Assembly: GCA_013398175.1 (NCBI GenBank)
Contig: VZRZ01005482.1
Coordinates: 857,369 to 921,368 of the forward strand
From: Climacteris rufus
Lineage: Eukaryota; Chordata; Aves; Passeriformes; Climacteridae
Length of the DNA stretch: 64,000 bases
Direction: 5' to 3'
Made by a program: the position numbers and the translations under genes
Notes under the pieces: model-generated
Seen by the model: the letters and a program-made list of their open reading frames with translations, nothing else
Databases searched by the model: none
Told to the model about the DNA's origin: nothing
In this document: piece after piece, positions 27,101 through 42,100 of the stretch
Layout of the letters: every line of letters begins with the position of its first letter
Position numbering within the stretch: position 1 is the stretch's first letter

Positions 27101-30100
27101 TATGTGTCTGACAGCTCGGTATTACCATTTAAAAAAATTAGTTTTCAGTATCCATGCTGCTTGTATCAATAATTAATGCTTGACCCTTCCCTTTTTTTTT
27201 TGGTAGGGTAATCTAATCTTTCTTAAAATCATGTTGTTCTCTGTACTGTACGTCACTTGTTTGGTTTTGGGAAGTGGAAAGGATAAGGAATAAATGACGT
27301 GCTCTAATGCATCTATTTGTCATATGTGTCACAATGCCACTTAATGCTAATCTAATCAAATTGAACCTATCGTGATTGCTTAGCAGTCCAAGTTGCACAG
27401 ACTGAGGTTGTTCTTTGTGAAATAGTAGAAATAAACCAATAAAGTCCAAAAAGACCTCAAAGTCTTTTTTAAGTTACATAGCAGCTGTAATTTTTGGCAG
27501 AATATGAAAAATGATGTGAGAAATGAATCTAAAATTAGCTCCAGATGTATACAGATTGTTCTGGGGTGATAATTACATTTTTCACTTTGAATTTTCCTAA
27601 TTCAAAGAGGTCAGCATGGCAATCACAGAAGTGATTTATTTTGTTAAGAAGTGAACTGTCTTTTGCTACATGAAAGCTTGAGAGATATGAAATTGAATTT
27701 CAAGCGGACATTTTACAGATACTGGGAGGAGATGGGGTTGAGCTTGATTGATTTTTTTCCTTTTTTTTTCCCCTTCTTTTTATTTTCTTTTTTTCTCCAA
27801 GATAGGGTGGGAAATGAAGTGATATCCTTTTGCTAAAATTTTAATTAATTTTTAAGAGGAGATGGAGAGGATGCAGTGCCAAAGATCAAAAGATCAGGTC
27901 AAAAAACAGTTTTTAATCACATAAATAATGTGGCATAGTTACAAAGTAAGTATCTGCAAATTTGATTTAAAACTTCACAAATTTGTCAGCCATCGTTTTA
28001 TGAAATTGAAAGATTGCTCTGATTAATCTTTGGTGTTTTTTATGATAACCTCTTCTCAAAATTCATTTTAAACATCGTAGATATGATGTAAGTACTTGGA
28101 TTGTTTTTCTGAAGCACCTGACATTTTTCTGATATTCATTTAGATTTGAGGCTGAAATATATTATTTCTTTCTCAGAAATGGAAAATGGAACAATAATAC
28201 CTTGCAAGTAATTTTTTCATAAAAATGTGGATAAAAAGCTCTTTACTAGCTGAAGTGATTTTAAAATAAAAGTCAGGAGGTACCCTTCTGTGAAACTATT
28301 TGTGACACCTGGTTAATTTCTTTTCTCATTTAAATTTCATATATTTAGGCATATGGAAAAAGATCCTTATTTAGTGTTTTGTGTTTGCACGTTGATATAT
28401 TGCTTTCTGTTTAACACAAGGTTAAAAGAAAAACAGGTGGTTTGAGATACAGACAAAAGGCTTTTTCTAAGACAAAAACAGTTGTGTTTTTTGATAGACA
28501 TGCTACATTTTGAGACGTGTCTGTGTGTGTACTTACATTTCTATAAATCTATCAAAACATAAAGAATCCTTCATTTAATATTACTGCAAAGTGTTCCTGC
28601 TTATTTGACATTAATATCATTTTTGAAAGAATCGACGTTGCATTCAAGGCCACTTTATAAAAGCGTTGTGTTGCTCATCCTAATTCAGTCTGACACACAT
28701 TCCAATAACACTACCTCCCTTCTAGGGTTTAAAACTAAATTTATGGCTGAGCATTGTGAAGTGCATCATTTAAAAATGGTTTCAACCCAAAACATCTAAT
28801 AAATAAATAATGTGTATGGCTACTCAGTAGCAGACTTTCCAGACTAGAAATCATTCCATCGGATACTCAACAGTCCACTATCGGAGAGGGCTGTCAGATA
28901 AATCTTATAGTAGCTGCATTCATGTCCTGTAAATCACATGTTATTGTCTGAGCCTTCTGCCAGGTCATCTATTCTTTTGCCATTTATCAGAAATACATAC
29001 AGTACAGGGAACCTAGGAGCACCATCTCGTCTGGCCTGGCATCCTGTCAGGGTGATTAAACCAGCCAAAAGGGAGAAGTTCTCTTTCTGGTATCCCTTCT
29101 AAATGGGTGACATCAGGATGCTGGAGGTGCTCACATGCAATTGTCAGACAAGACTTCTACATGGGGAAACTGATGTCACCCCCAAAGAAAGCATTTTAAT
29201 CTAAAAGGGATCCCTCTCTGTGCCTAAAACTCAAAGGGATATGGATGAACTGAGTGCATATCCATAAAGCATACATGCTACTGTGCTTCCTTTCATTTGT
29301 CAGGTATTTTCTTGACATACATGACTAAGTAGGAAAAACTGTGGTCTTCCCTACTCTCTTATGAAGGGATTAAAAATATTTATCTCTTGCCCATGTGCAT
29401 GAAGCATTCATCCTGTTATTATAGCTCCAAGGTGAAAAGGTGCAAAATAGGTGAGAGACGTTCCATAATTTTCCTTGATGCCTTTGAATTTACAGAATTT
29501 CTGGTGCTTGAAAAATGCTTCTCTCTGTAGTAAATCAGCTGAATTATCAGTGGAATATATGTAAGAGAACTAATTAGGTGGTTCTTGTCAGATTGATCTT
29601 TGACTTAAGAGCGTTTTTCTATTGAATCTAAATGTTCTAGACTACAAACCTACACTAACTGACTCAAACACTGTTCAGCTCTTGGATAATTTTCTAAAAT
29701 TGGTGGAATGCCACCCAACCTATTTAAAAGGTTACAATTAAAACTTAAGGAATACTGCACCAACTTCTATAATCCACCACCACTGCCCACACATGCACCC
29801 CTTGTGCTGGTTCAAGGTATTCTGACTCTTGGTTCCTTCTTCTTCTGTCTGATTTTTTTTTTCAAAAGAACTAAAGGCACATTCTTGGTAGCTGATGGCA
29901 TATGTAAAACCAAGACCAATGTTTCAATAAGTTTCATCTCCAGATATTTTGTCTTCTGGAAATACTAATATGATATATTGCAATATAAATACATGACCAT
30001 AGCTATTAGAGGTATATTGAACCTTGATAAAGTGTATTTTTTGGTGGGGAAAAGGCAGAGAGAAGTGTAAACCCTAATACTCCAAATTTTTTTGTGTACA

Positions 30101-33100
30101 GAGGCAGCATCTCCTCCTATGGCCCAATGAAATATAATTATGGTTGAATATGTCATGTGCAGCACTCATAGTTTTTAGAGGTTAATGTATGCATTTTAAA
30201 AATACAGCAGAGACTGATTAGTAGTGTTAAATAAAACAGGAAAAAATTGCACTGTGAAAGTTGGCCTTATTGCCTCTGTAGGCAAACTTAGAGGTCTTCA
30301 GCTCTTGCTTTTTTTTTTTTTCTTGTCTAACTTAGCTCTCCAAAGCAGTTATCACTGGCTAAGTGGTGAAATTTTTGTCAAAGGTATTTCTTTAGCATGG
30401 TCCTTCATATGCTACTAAATCCCTTTGCTGGCAGATTCTGTTGCTCATGAAGAAGTCAGTATGCATCTCTTGCATGGGCAGCATCTTGGTTGTATCATAT
30501 CTCTTGGTTTGGTAAAGGATCTTTCAATATCAACATGTTCCATGCTTCCATACAAAAATATGATACCATTATTTTCCCCAAGGAAGAGCAATAGGATGGT
30601 AGTTATGATTTGGATTTTTTGAGCAGAGCTTTTTCACGCCCTCCTTCCTCTTCCAGCCTATTGCTTCAGTGTTTGTGGAATCTAGTAGGATCTTCAGGCT
30701 TTTGTGAGTATCCTCTGCTCAGAAAAAAAAGCTTTGTATCAATTATCCAAGTTCATTACTTCAGGAATGGATTTCTGCGGTGTGTTCTAAAATGCAGCAA
30801 GCCTTTGAGTTGCTTGGAGATTTTAGTTGATGCAGAAGATGGCAGGTTTTTAGTGTTGGTTGAGAGAGCACATTATGCTGATGCTCTGTAATCTGCACTG
30901 GTTCCTAATTTACTTTTAAGTGCAGTTTGATGTGATGGATAATTATAGTGATAGCTATGAAGTTTTAATTGAATTGAGTATAGGTTATCTGAAGACCAAT
31001 GTCACTGTGGCAGCCAAACTCAACAGATTCATCAAAACTCTCTAACAATATCCTGGTTTACATATGAAGAGAATAAATGCTGTTTGAACACTTTTTATGT
31101 GCCCCAAGTATTAGAGGATGACATTTTAATCACAGCAATGTTCTTCCATCTAATCACCTTGTTATAACAGCTGAAAATAAGTTTAGAAAGGATTTGATAA
31201 TCCTTTAGATATGTGATTTAAAAATATATGTTTTGGCCTAGAGGATAGATTTTGTAGAGATTTTGTAAGCTGTCAGGTGATTTTCTATCAACTGTAATAC
31301 ATGCTCTAATTTCCTTTTAAAAGCCATTTAGAAGATATCAGGAGTGGAAAGGTTTTATTTTTATACACGTGAACCTCTGCCAGCAGGATCTTTGTATTTA
31401 TCAAAGAATAGTGTAGCTGTATTTGAGCTAAAATAAAAAATCCACTTCAGTTGACACATTGCTTTCATTCTAAAATGGTTAGAAACATAGCTTTATTAGT
31501 GCAACTTAGTAACAAATATTACATGGTCCTTGTAACTGGAAAACGAATGGAAAATCTTTATCCTAATCTCCTTTAGGATGATATTGTATGGAAAGAAGTT
31601 AGGAAATGTCTGTTGAGCTTCATGTGCTACAATGCTACTTCCTGTATTTTCAGTGAAGAGATTATTATAAAGAGATTTTATAAACTTCCCTTCTCAAAAG
31701 TTCTTGTTTTTCTTTTCCTCTGCAATGTGTATTTTAGTCTACACTGGCTTAGTTTTGCAGAATGTCACCAGAGCTAGGGAGAGGGAAAGGTAGATCCCAC
31801 AGTAGCCAGTGGCCATGCTATCATGTGCTGTATATACTCTTCTGAGAAAGAAGAGATTTAAGTTTCAATTAATGTTTCATGTAACAGTTATTATCATCAC
31901 CAGGTAGAATAATTTGTCAGAGGAAAAATTTCAACATATCCTTCCAAAGTAGCTAGTAGTCCAGGAGCATTCAACAGTCATGTGGAGGAGTCCAGTTTTG
32001 AAAGAAATTAAGCTCTCTCAATCTGTAAAAGCAATGTTGTGATTCATTTGTGTTGTCCTCAGTTGCTGTTTCCTTCTTTGGTTGTGATATGTGAAAACAT
32101 CAGTTCTCGTCTGTAAGGTCTTGGGGGATAAAATTCAGGGTTTCTGCATTCTCCTGCATTGCAGGACACTTGATATAAACACAGTGAGTGACCTGCTTGG
32201 CTAGTGGTCAGTAGGATTAACTCTGGAGAAAGTGAATGAAAGTCCTGGAAGGTGTGGGTGGGCACTGGATGTGGCATCCAGACCCCTTATATGCTGTCCT
32301 TTGGTGCTTGGGTTTTAGATACTATCTTGTCAGCAAGTTCCCTTCTAACAAGGGAAGGTTGCTTTACCAGATCACAGGTCTAGATCACCTGGGTTCTCCC
32401 TTCCATGTGATATATCTGGGGTTTTGTGTGTAGTGTAACTTCTTTCTTCCTGAGTGGGAGTTTTTCTTACATCTCTGAAGTCCGAGGATTTCAGTTTGGA
32501 TGCTGAAAACTTATGCTGACAACTGTCATGCTTTGTATATGTCCCTCAGCAGAGTACTTGGAATAATTACAAATGGATTACATGTGCTATGGATATTTTG
32601 GTGCTTGCTTCATTGATCTATGTTATACATTGGAAGTGTTTGAAACTGAAGATTGGTTTGGTAGATAACTGTCTGAAGTGCAAATCTGATTAAGATTGAA
32701 ATAAATGGAAACAGCTGGGAAAACCTTTCTGTTGAACCCAGAGTATGGTAAAATTACATTTAAATTCGCTGCATTTCTTTTTCCTTTGACTTAGGCAGTA
32801 TGTAGATTTTGTCTCTCCACAACTAGATTATTGTAATATATTCTGTGTGAAACCCCAGGATAATGTAAAACTTGTCTGTTGGTACTTCACCCCTACTCCA
32901 ATTTCCTGTTGCTTTCTAAATTGTTTGAAAGTTTAATTGCCGATAATTGCCTGTTGAGTTCCATGGGCTTGCTTGGAGAGCACCCTAACATTTTTAAATG
33001 GGAGTGTCTTTCAAACCCCTGTTCTTCTTAATAATCACTAAGGTTCACACTCACTATGCTTAAGATCTGTTTGAGCTCTGTCTTTTCTCTTAGGTGTAGA

Positions 33101-36100
33101 TTTTGGCTTCAGGAATATTGTGCTGTTTACTGTTAGTATGGCTTACACATAGGCCATTTAAAATGTCTGTGTCCATTGCTGGCTAAATTTTAAAAGCATT
33201 AATTGTGATAGACTTATGTAAGAAACAAAATGCCCTGAAGTGGATGGATGTATATTGACAATTTGCTTAGTAGTAGAAAGCGAAGGTTTTAACTTTGCTT
33301 TTGGCTGTAGCGTGGAAATAGGTTGGAATGTGCTGAGAATTATTTGCCAATACTGCATGAATAATAAGTAACCTTTGCTTGACTTAGTGATGCGATAAGC
33401 ACTTGATAGTTGTATCCTGGCAGGTAGTAGTCAGTAGTTAGAATGTATTTGCTTTATCTCCTTTTATCTTTCCATAATGTTCAGTCTAGAAGGATATTTC
33501 AAGGGTTTACTCATTCTCCAGTTTGGAGATGAATGTACAATGTGGGATGAACGTACAATGGGATTTTAAGATGAGCAAAAACTGGTGGTTTTTGGTTTGT
33601 GCTACACATCTATTTTCTGGGAAGTAATTGTGAGCTCTGTGGTTTTGAACAAAAATCTAAAAAATATTTATATGAAAAGAAGATGGGTCCTGTATATTAG
33701 ACTAAGAAAGTGTGCAGAGAGATGCAATTGAGTAGGTATAGTAAAGCTGTGATATTTTTGTTTGGGCTGATATGAAGCATTGTTTCTTGGACAATCCACT
33801 TGGAGGATTTAACACGACTCGCAGGCTTTGGGTAGAGGAATGGATAAAAGATAAGGTTGAAAACTTCCAAACCATTCTTAAAAATGGTTTACCACACTGG
33901 AGTGGAGAGAGATGAACTTTCCTAAGTTCTTTTCACTAAAACAGAATTCTATGGGGAACATGAAGATTTTTCCTCCCTGATTTTCTTTTTATTAAAAGTG
34001 CAATATTTAGTGGTTGTTCTGTAGAGTTTTCATCTATTGTAAGCTCGTATGAAGAAAACTTCTCTTACAATTTGAAAATTATTTGCATTTGGTCAGAAAT
34101 CTAGGACATTGTGTTGGTGTGAGTTTAATGGAAAACATATCCTCTACAGCTAAAACTATTAGCCTTTAAACCTGTGTTGCTGAGAATTTGTTTGATTAAT
34201 GTGTTCGTTTTTACGTCTAGGGAGGAGAGTGGATTGTCTGATGTAAATATGAATCTTGGGAGTGGGATAAGGGAACAGGACAGCTTCATTTCCATTAATG
34301 TACGGTGCTGCAGATGTTCAAAACCAAGGGAATATAATTTAGCTACAGAAGCAAGACTTTTCTGAAGAAAAAAGGCATCCTGTTGCTTCACCAGCACGCT
34401 AGGACTTAAAAAAACACCACCATTTAAGGTGAGCTCTGTGCAGTGAGAGCACACCCTGTGGCTTGGCAGTCTAGTCAGAAGGATGATACCACGCTGGCTT
34501 TATAACTAGATCTTTGAACAATATTCTCATGGGTGGTAAATGCAAAACAAAGTAATATCAACTGGCACTTAATTCTGTGAGCTCCCTGCTGATGGGGCTC
34601 TGCACTGAAATGGAACTCTTCCTGACAGGAAGTCAGCCGCGAAGTGTGGAGACCTCTGAAAATAAAGTGTGCTTTAATTTGACACCCTGCTGTTTTACAG
34701 CTAGTCTGTTTAATTTGAGACTATGGAAAGAGGGTTAGTGCAGGGGAGGGGCATGAGATTATGGAAAGTTCAGTGAGCAGCAATGCTTGTTGCTGATTTA
34801 GTACTAATTACAAATATGTGAACTTTTTTGTTAATGCTAATAAACCAAATAATGTGTCTCTGTTTCCAAGCAAAACTGCTTGGGGAGCTCGGGATTTGGG
34901 GAGCTGGGTTATTTTCCTGGAGTTCTACCAGGAGAAACTTTGTGTAGTGGTGCTGCTCAGTTTATTGTGTAACTTCCAGTCTTATTTATATTTGTGTGTG
35001 CCTTTTTGCATGTCTCTGCAACTGAGAAAATGTCTGTCTCATCAAAGATCGTTGACAGTGCACTGATTTTTCCATAAATATTTTGTGATAACTTGTTTAA
35101 GTGATAAAACCCCATTGCTGCAGATTATGCAGCAATTATGATATTGAGCTGCATGTCTGTTGGGTGTTAGATCCTAGTTCTGAGACAAATTTTATTCAGA
35201 AGAATTAGATGGATTTTCTAGTACTCTTTGAATAGTTCCAAAGACATTTATTGGTATTTCTACTTAAAACCAAAATTGTTATATTTTTCTTTTGGAAAAT
35301 TTGCTTAGTGAGTACAGGTGCGGATTTGCAGTGAAAGGAGTGGAAAATTATTATTTATCATGTTTATTGTAGCGACATATAGGGACAAATGAGAATAGAG
35401 TCCTGTGTTGCAGCATGTTGTGTATATATTGTATTTTAGACAATATATAAAATGAAGACAATAGATGCAGGATGAAAAGGGAACATAGTGTGCAAGTGAA
35501 GTGTAGTGGGAGCAACATGTTTTTCTGCTTTTTTTTTTTTCAATTAATTTAGCTCCATTTTCTCAAAATCTTTTAAGAAAAGGTCTGCATTAGGACAGGA
35601 CTGCCTAAGGAAATGTCAAGGGCCAAGTTTGGATATCCTGTGTTATGAGTGTAGAGGTGGGATTGTTTTACACATTTCAGTTTCATTCCCTCAAAGGTAC
35701 AACGATAGCAGGAATCTTGTTCGTCATGTTCATGTGTTCATAAATGGAAACCAAGCTACATTTGGGGAAAAGGTTGTTACAGAATCATGGAATTGTAGAA
35801 TGGCTTGGGTTGGAGATCCTTGTAGATCGTGTAGTTCCAAACCCCCTGCTGTATTAAGGGGCTTATGGTTCCAAAACCAGTGTTCACCATGTATACTATT
35901 TCTTTATTAGTTAAATTTATTTATTTAAAGCTAAAAACATCGAGCAGGAAGGTTGCTGCTATCTGGTGGTGATGATGAATGTTGGTATTGGTGGGACTAG
36001 TCCATCACTACTGCTGCTACTGTGCAGCACTGAGTATGATGGGATTTTCTTGTTCCTATAATTTGTAGTCTACCTCAAAAGGCTTTTTTTTCCGCCCTTC

Positions 36101-39100
36101 AGTGATTTTTACAAAATCTCAAATTACAACCACAGTTATAGAAAAAAGCACTGAAATCAAGAGTCAGTTGCCTTATGCTCCTGGTATGCCTTGACTTGTT
36201 TGCCTTTGTTCATAAAAATGATTCTGGCAGTGCAGCTTGATTATTTGGATCTCTTCCCTTTGTTCGTCTTCTGTTGTCCCTTCTCCTCACGTCTGTTTTT
36301 CTGACTCATCTCCTTTGACTTAGAGTTTTGTGCTTCCCACTGCTGCACATTTACAGAACTGCTTTGTACTTTGATTTCTCAATTAATTTTTAAGATTCCT
36401 GTTCCTATTCTTTCTGAAGTTAGTCTTTCATCTTGGCATTGAAAATAGCCCATGGTTAAAGAACTTGAAGAGGAAACTGCGGTGGAAAAGGTTTGCTGCT
36501 AGATGAACTCCAACCTGACCCCTAATTTTGTTTCATGAGGCGTCATGGCAACAGCCTGCTAGTGGGAGAGAGAAAGGGAGAAGCTGCCTGGGGAAATTGC
36601 TTCCTCCATCAGAAACCAGGGACCTGAAATCAGTGATCCACTCATTCATTTTTTTCCCCAGTTTTTCATACTACTTTGAAACTGGATACAAAAATGAAGT
36701 TCATGAGTTTTGATCAGAGTTATGCAGGTTTTATGCTGTGATAGTTATTACTGATATAAATTTATTTGTGCAGAGAGTGATATTTTCCTACTTTTGTATG
36801 AACTTTTGGATTAAGTCAGAATTTTATTGCTAAAATCCTGATTTAGGGATATTTGGTATCACCCTAAATTATGGCAACTGTGGCCTATCTTGAGATTTTT
36901 TGCCTCTGTGTAATTGTTAAAGATTGTATATGCTGTAACATTTTATGTAGTGTATCTTTCATAATAATGTATTTTTTTAGGGTAGATTTGTGTCATTTGT
37001 AGAGAAGGCAACAGTTGTCACTTTGAGAGTAATCTCATAGCGTAAAAGGCATTGTCTGACAAGCTGACAGGTTTTTCTGTAGTATTTTTTCTGAAGACTC
37101 TAGTACTTAAGTATGTAACTCCAGCTCTATATGTGTATAATTTACTTTCAGAATCTATAAAAACTTACTGCGACTTGAACTCTAACTTTTAAGTATTGAA
37201 ATTAAACTCTCATTACAGTTTTAGGCATTTACCACTAACAACATAATACTAGTTTATAGGAAGCTCTGTTTACATGGAATAACCCACATGGTTAAACAGC
37301 AGGGGAGTCTTCTGCTTTTAGTTAAAAACCTGCTGTTTCTGTATGGCTTATTTACTACTCCTTTAATTCTTAATGTAGTGTGCTGTGGAATTGAGCATGC
37401 GAAAGTCAGCAAAGAGTTCTGTTTTCTGCGTCTAAGGTTATTACTTGCTGTACAATAATAAAGGCACTATTTTATTGGGTTAGTTGTAATTAACTTCAGC
37501 ACTAGGCATTGATATAAATCATTCCTAATCTGTTTTCTTTACATTTTCATTCTTTTAAACTGGTTTAACATAGCTTCTTTCTGTTGTCCTTTTACATAAG
37601 GACTGGGGTTGTAATTGCTTTTTTGAGTTAGGCTGTCGGAAACTAATGTGCATGTTGGTCCAAGAATTGATTAAAGAACATTAATGAATTTCATATAGCA
37701 TTCTAAAAGATTTGTAATAAATACTCTACAGTGGTGATCTGTTTTAACGTTAGAATTCAATACAGTGTTGTCATGGTGTGCAGCTGGGAAAATATTTCTG
37801 TATAAGAAACTTTGATTCTGTTTCATAGTTAAAATAGTAAAGAATTTTGTGGTTATGAATAAAAAAAAGTCATGTTCTAACTTTCCCCCAGAGTATATTT
37901 TATGAAAGGAGATACCGTTATTGTAATCTTTGTTTCTGTGTTTGATAAAACAGAGGAAAAATTCTGAAACAGTTTTAGTTTTCTTTTTTGATTTCTGCTC
38001 AGTCTTAGTGTTTGATACCAAGTGGGTTCTGTTCCTTTCTGACTGACTTATCAATAAACAAGTCCTGCAGCATGTTCAGCTGTTCCTTAAAAACCTAGGT
38101 TGGAAACAAGAATGTTCTTACTTCTTTTCAGTTGGTTTTGCAACACTGAACGTGTTTGTTTCTTGAATTCCATGTCTTTTTCAGGGGTAGATAATTACAC
38201 ATGCACAATCTCAGCCCACCTTTAGAGTTCATTAATTAATTTGATATGAGTTTGGGATATTTTCCCACATCAGTGGGCTTGGTGTTATACCTTTACTTGA
38301 GAAGCTATCTCATCTAGTTAATTTTTACACAACTTTCTCCTGGAAGACTCATTAAAATTTTCAATACAAAGATTTGGATTGTGTACTATCACCAGCGGAT
38401 TTTTTGATAAAAAGCAATGTCTTTTTAATGGAATGCTGGCAGTAAATACTTTTTATTATAACTGAGTGTGTTTGATAGTTTTAAAAGTCTTATAAAAATA
38501 ATTAGCTCTTTTATATAGTTCTAATGGCTGCCTTGCAAGTTTCCCCTGGAGCAGTCTCTAATGAACAGGCCTTGATTTTTCCAGTTGGGCTTTTAGATTC
38601 CCTGAGGACTTGACTTCAGACCTTGAAGGGCAGCAGCTGCCATTTGTCTTAAGCCTGGAGTTGCCAAACAGACAGACCATGTACTAATAGGACACATTTG
38701 TACAGCCTGAGTACGTGGGACCCCGATAGAGCCCTAATGATGATCATCTGTTGAGAGCTTGTAGCTGGCCAGGGTTAGAGTAACTTTTATCACCCTTATT
38801 GAAATCAAAACCTCTGTATTGATTAGTGAGATAGCTTGCCTTGTTACATAGATGCCATGTTAAAGCTTTCATAGAGAAGCCTTTGTTTAAATTTCAATAA
38901 ATCCAAGCCTGTTTGATAAGGCTTTTCCCTGACAAGAGGTTCTGAATTTTTAGGATAGCAGTAAATATTTTTCCAAGTTCTCATTTTGTTTCAGGATTCA
39001 GCAACAGTGGTCATCTTTTGTAGTGAAAGGGCCATGAAAATTTTTATTGTAATTATTTTTTTCTGAGACAGTTTGTGATAGTTCTTTCATTATTTATTTA

Positions 39101-42100
39101 TGGGTTTTAAATTTTATTGGAGCATACAGGTATGTCTGTATGTATACTGGATAACTATCTCAAATGTGTTTTCATGATATTTTTATAGTAATTTGTGTCA
39201 TATCTGCAAAATGTTTCTCTTTTGTAAGTACTTGGCATGTGCTAATTTTGATATGAAATTGCAGCATGGTTTTTAGATACGATTTTCCATAACTCCATGT
39301 TGGTTTAAATTTTTTTTTGAATGGAGTTTAGTAGATTAAAATAACTTAAGCACGCTTCAACTTTTAAAAATAATTTATGTTTGCATATATTCTGCTTAAC
39401 ACGCAGTCTAACTTTTTTTAATTATGAAGAACCCAGCTGAGATATAATCTACATTTCACTATATGTTCTTTATTGCTGAGTTCATTCAAGCCTGTAGTGG
39501 ATGTGGTGCTGAGAGAGTGCTGACACCAAGTGCAAACACTGCTGAAAAGTTCTTGATAGTTTACTTTAGGCACTTAAAGATTAGTATATCTCTCTATGAA
39601 CAAGTTTTTCATGCAGATTTGACCTTTACTCTAGGTTATAATATGTCTCTTAGTCATATGTTAACACATTTTCCCACCCTGCTCCTTAGTGCGCCATTCA
39701 TAGTTGTCAGTACCAAAGTCATCCTTCTCCTTAATTTCATAACCAAAATAAATTATTAAAACTCCACCAGCTTTATGAGAAGGATGGATTAGTGAAGAAT
39801 TTGCTCTTTTTTGCCTGCTTATGAGTGTGTTTCGAGTGCTAGATATAATCCTTAATTGTAGAATATGTTAAACATTTTAGAAGGATGTTTTTTAAAGTTT
39901 CTGAGAAAAATGAATTATTAAGGAACATGCCTGTGTGTGTATATATATATATGAATGAAAGCAGCAGTATAGTTTGCTACAGTTGAAAAGAGAACAGTTT
40001 TCATCTCTTGAAAATGTTTTTAAGTATTCTCTTCAGGATTCATGTTTAATTGTTTAGCCATCAGGCCAGTTGATGGGTTGGTCTTGCAAATGTTTTTATA
40101 TAGCTTGAAGAATGAATATTTTGGGGTAATTCATAGCATTGTAGAGTAGTTTGAGTTGGAAGTGACTTTAAAGAACATCTAGGTTCATCCCCCCTGCCAT
40201 AATTGTTTGAAATATGGTTATATTTCTTTCCCAAGAGTGTACAGATGAGGATGGATATATCCATCTGCTGCCTACAGGCAAGCACAAACAACAATTACAA
40301 ACAACAGAAATGTTTCTCAACAACTTTTTCTTGGTATTTGAGTGATTACAGTTTAGAAGTGGTTATATTGGGTTAGATAAAGACTGCATCTTGCTTTTTA
40401 TCCTATCTCCAACTACAGACACAGAGAGATGTTCAAAAAGTATAAAGTAGAACAAGGAAGTGCGATACTCTTTCACTCTGCCCCTATTTTTACTTGGTGT
40501 ATTTTCTGAATTGGTTGCAGTTTCTGTGTATTTAGCCAATATAAATGTATGTATTTTCTTTCTGTGTACCTGTTCAGTCTCTTCTTGATCCTATTGAACT
40601 TTTAATCACCACAACATGCTTTAGTGATAGATTCCACTGGTGTGTAGTACACTGTGTAAAGAACCACCTGCATTCTTTGTTTTGAAGCTGGCTCCTGCTG
40701 TCTGCTGCTTGTAGAAAATGCTTTTTGGGTAAATAAGAGTATTTAAAGTAAATACTTTAAATGGATAAAGTATTAGATCTGAACAAGAACACTCAAAATG
40801 GACAGGAAGCCAACAACAAATGATAAAAATTACTGCTCAATAGAGGTGGCACTGGAAAAATCAGATTCAGGGCAGAAATTTTTAAAGAACTTCACTTATC
40901 TGATGATGCCATATAATTAGAGACAGACCTTGTTTTTAAGAAAGGAAATATGAGGATCAAGTAGTGTAAAAGGCTTCTAAATGCATCTGGAGACTGAGAT
41001 AGCTACACATACACGTGGAGCTGCAATGAAATAAAGTGGGATATACAGTTACTAAAGACTGTTTGCTATAGTGATCTCATTGCTGGTTATGGTCTAATGC
41101 ATGTTGTTGGTCTTTGTATTTTGTAGAAAAAAGGAAGTGTAGTAATTTATGAGTTTTATTAGAGCATTTGGTGCTCATAACAACTGATCATTAGAGTTAA
41201 TTAAAAAACCCCACAGTAAAATAGATTAAATAAGCCCAACATTACTCAAATGGGACAACAGGTCATGGTATCTACCTTGAGGGAGATTATTAGTTTCTGA
41301 AAGGAGGGGTTTGAGACCACTACTGTTTAGTGTTTTCATTTAATGATCCTTGTGCTATTGAAACTTACTGATGATATAAAATTAAAGTTACAGAGGACTG
41401 GGATATAATTTTTCTCACTGAGGAGTTGTGCTGTAGATAAAGGAAATAAAATACATTATTCCATACAAAATTATAGTTCAGATGAGGTTTGAAGCACCAT
41501 TTCAGAAAAGGGTATAGTCCTTGCCTGGAGTACTTATGGGACTGTTTATGGTTTTAAGGAAATAGGTGAAACAATAGAGAGTTAGAAAATTTCCTTATCA
41601 GACATAGTATTTGATTAAAATGTGATTTCTTATTTGTCCCCTCATAATGGTGATTTTTCGTTATAGCTATTCTTTATAGTGTCTAGTTCTTCTTGGTTTT
41701 CCCCCTGATTCGCTCTTGAGTGTACAGTGACCAAAAGCATTAGAAGTAGATGATGTTTCTCAGTCACTAAACATTCATAGCCATGGGAAATGCTGGTCAA
41801 TTACCTACAGCTTAGAACAGGTATGAAATTATTGACTTGGTTGATCTTCCCTCCCAGTCCTTCCTTAGAAAAGTGCTGAAATGTGTTTTGTAGTTATTTA
41901 GTTGCATTAGTGGTTGAGTTTGAAGCTTTTAACATGTTTTTCCCCTAATACCTTTGGGAGATGGATAACTAAGATGTTGATATAATAATGGAATATGTAT
42001 AGTGAGTGTAATTGTTTGAGAGTGAGCAGATACTGTGGGGAAATATTGAATGGATCATGAAAGATAAAGACCATTAGTCTTTTCTTTCAGCTATTAAAAT

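Noticed and set aside
33526..33562. Tandem-like repeat of GATGAATGTACAATG / GATGAACGTACAATG
   Set aside because: Only two imperfect 16-18 bp units; too short to call a repeat array.
37671..38054. 127-codon minus-strand ORF
   Set aside because: Low-complexity Lys/Phe-rich translation with no family resemblance; open by chance in AT-rich sequence.
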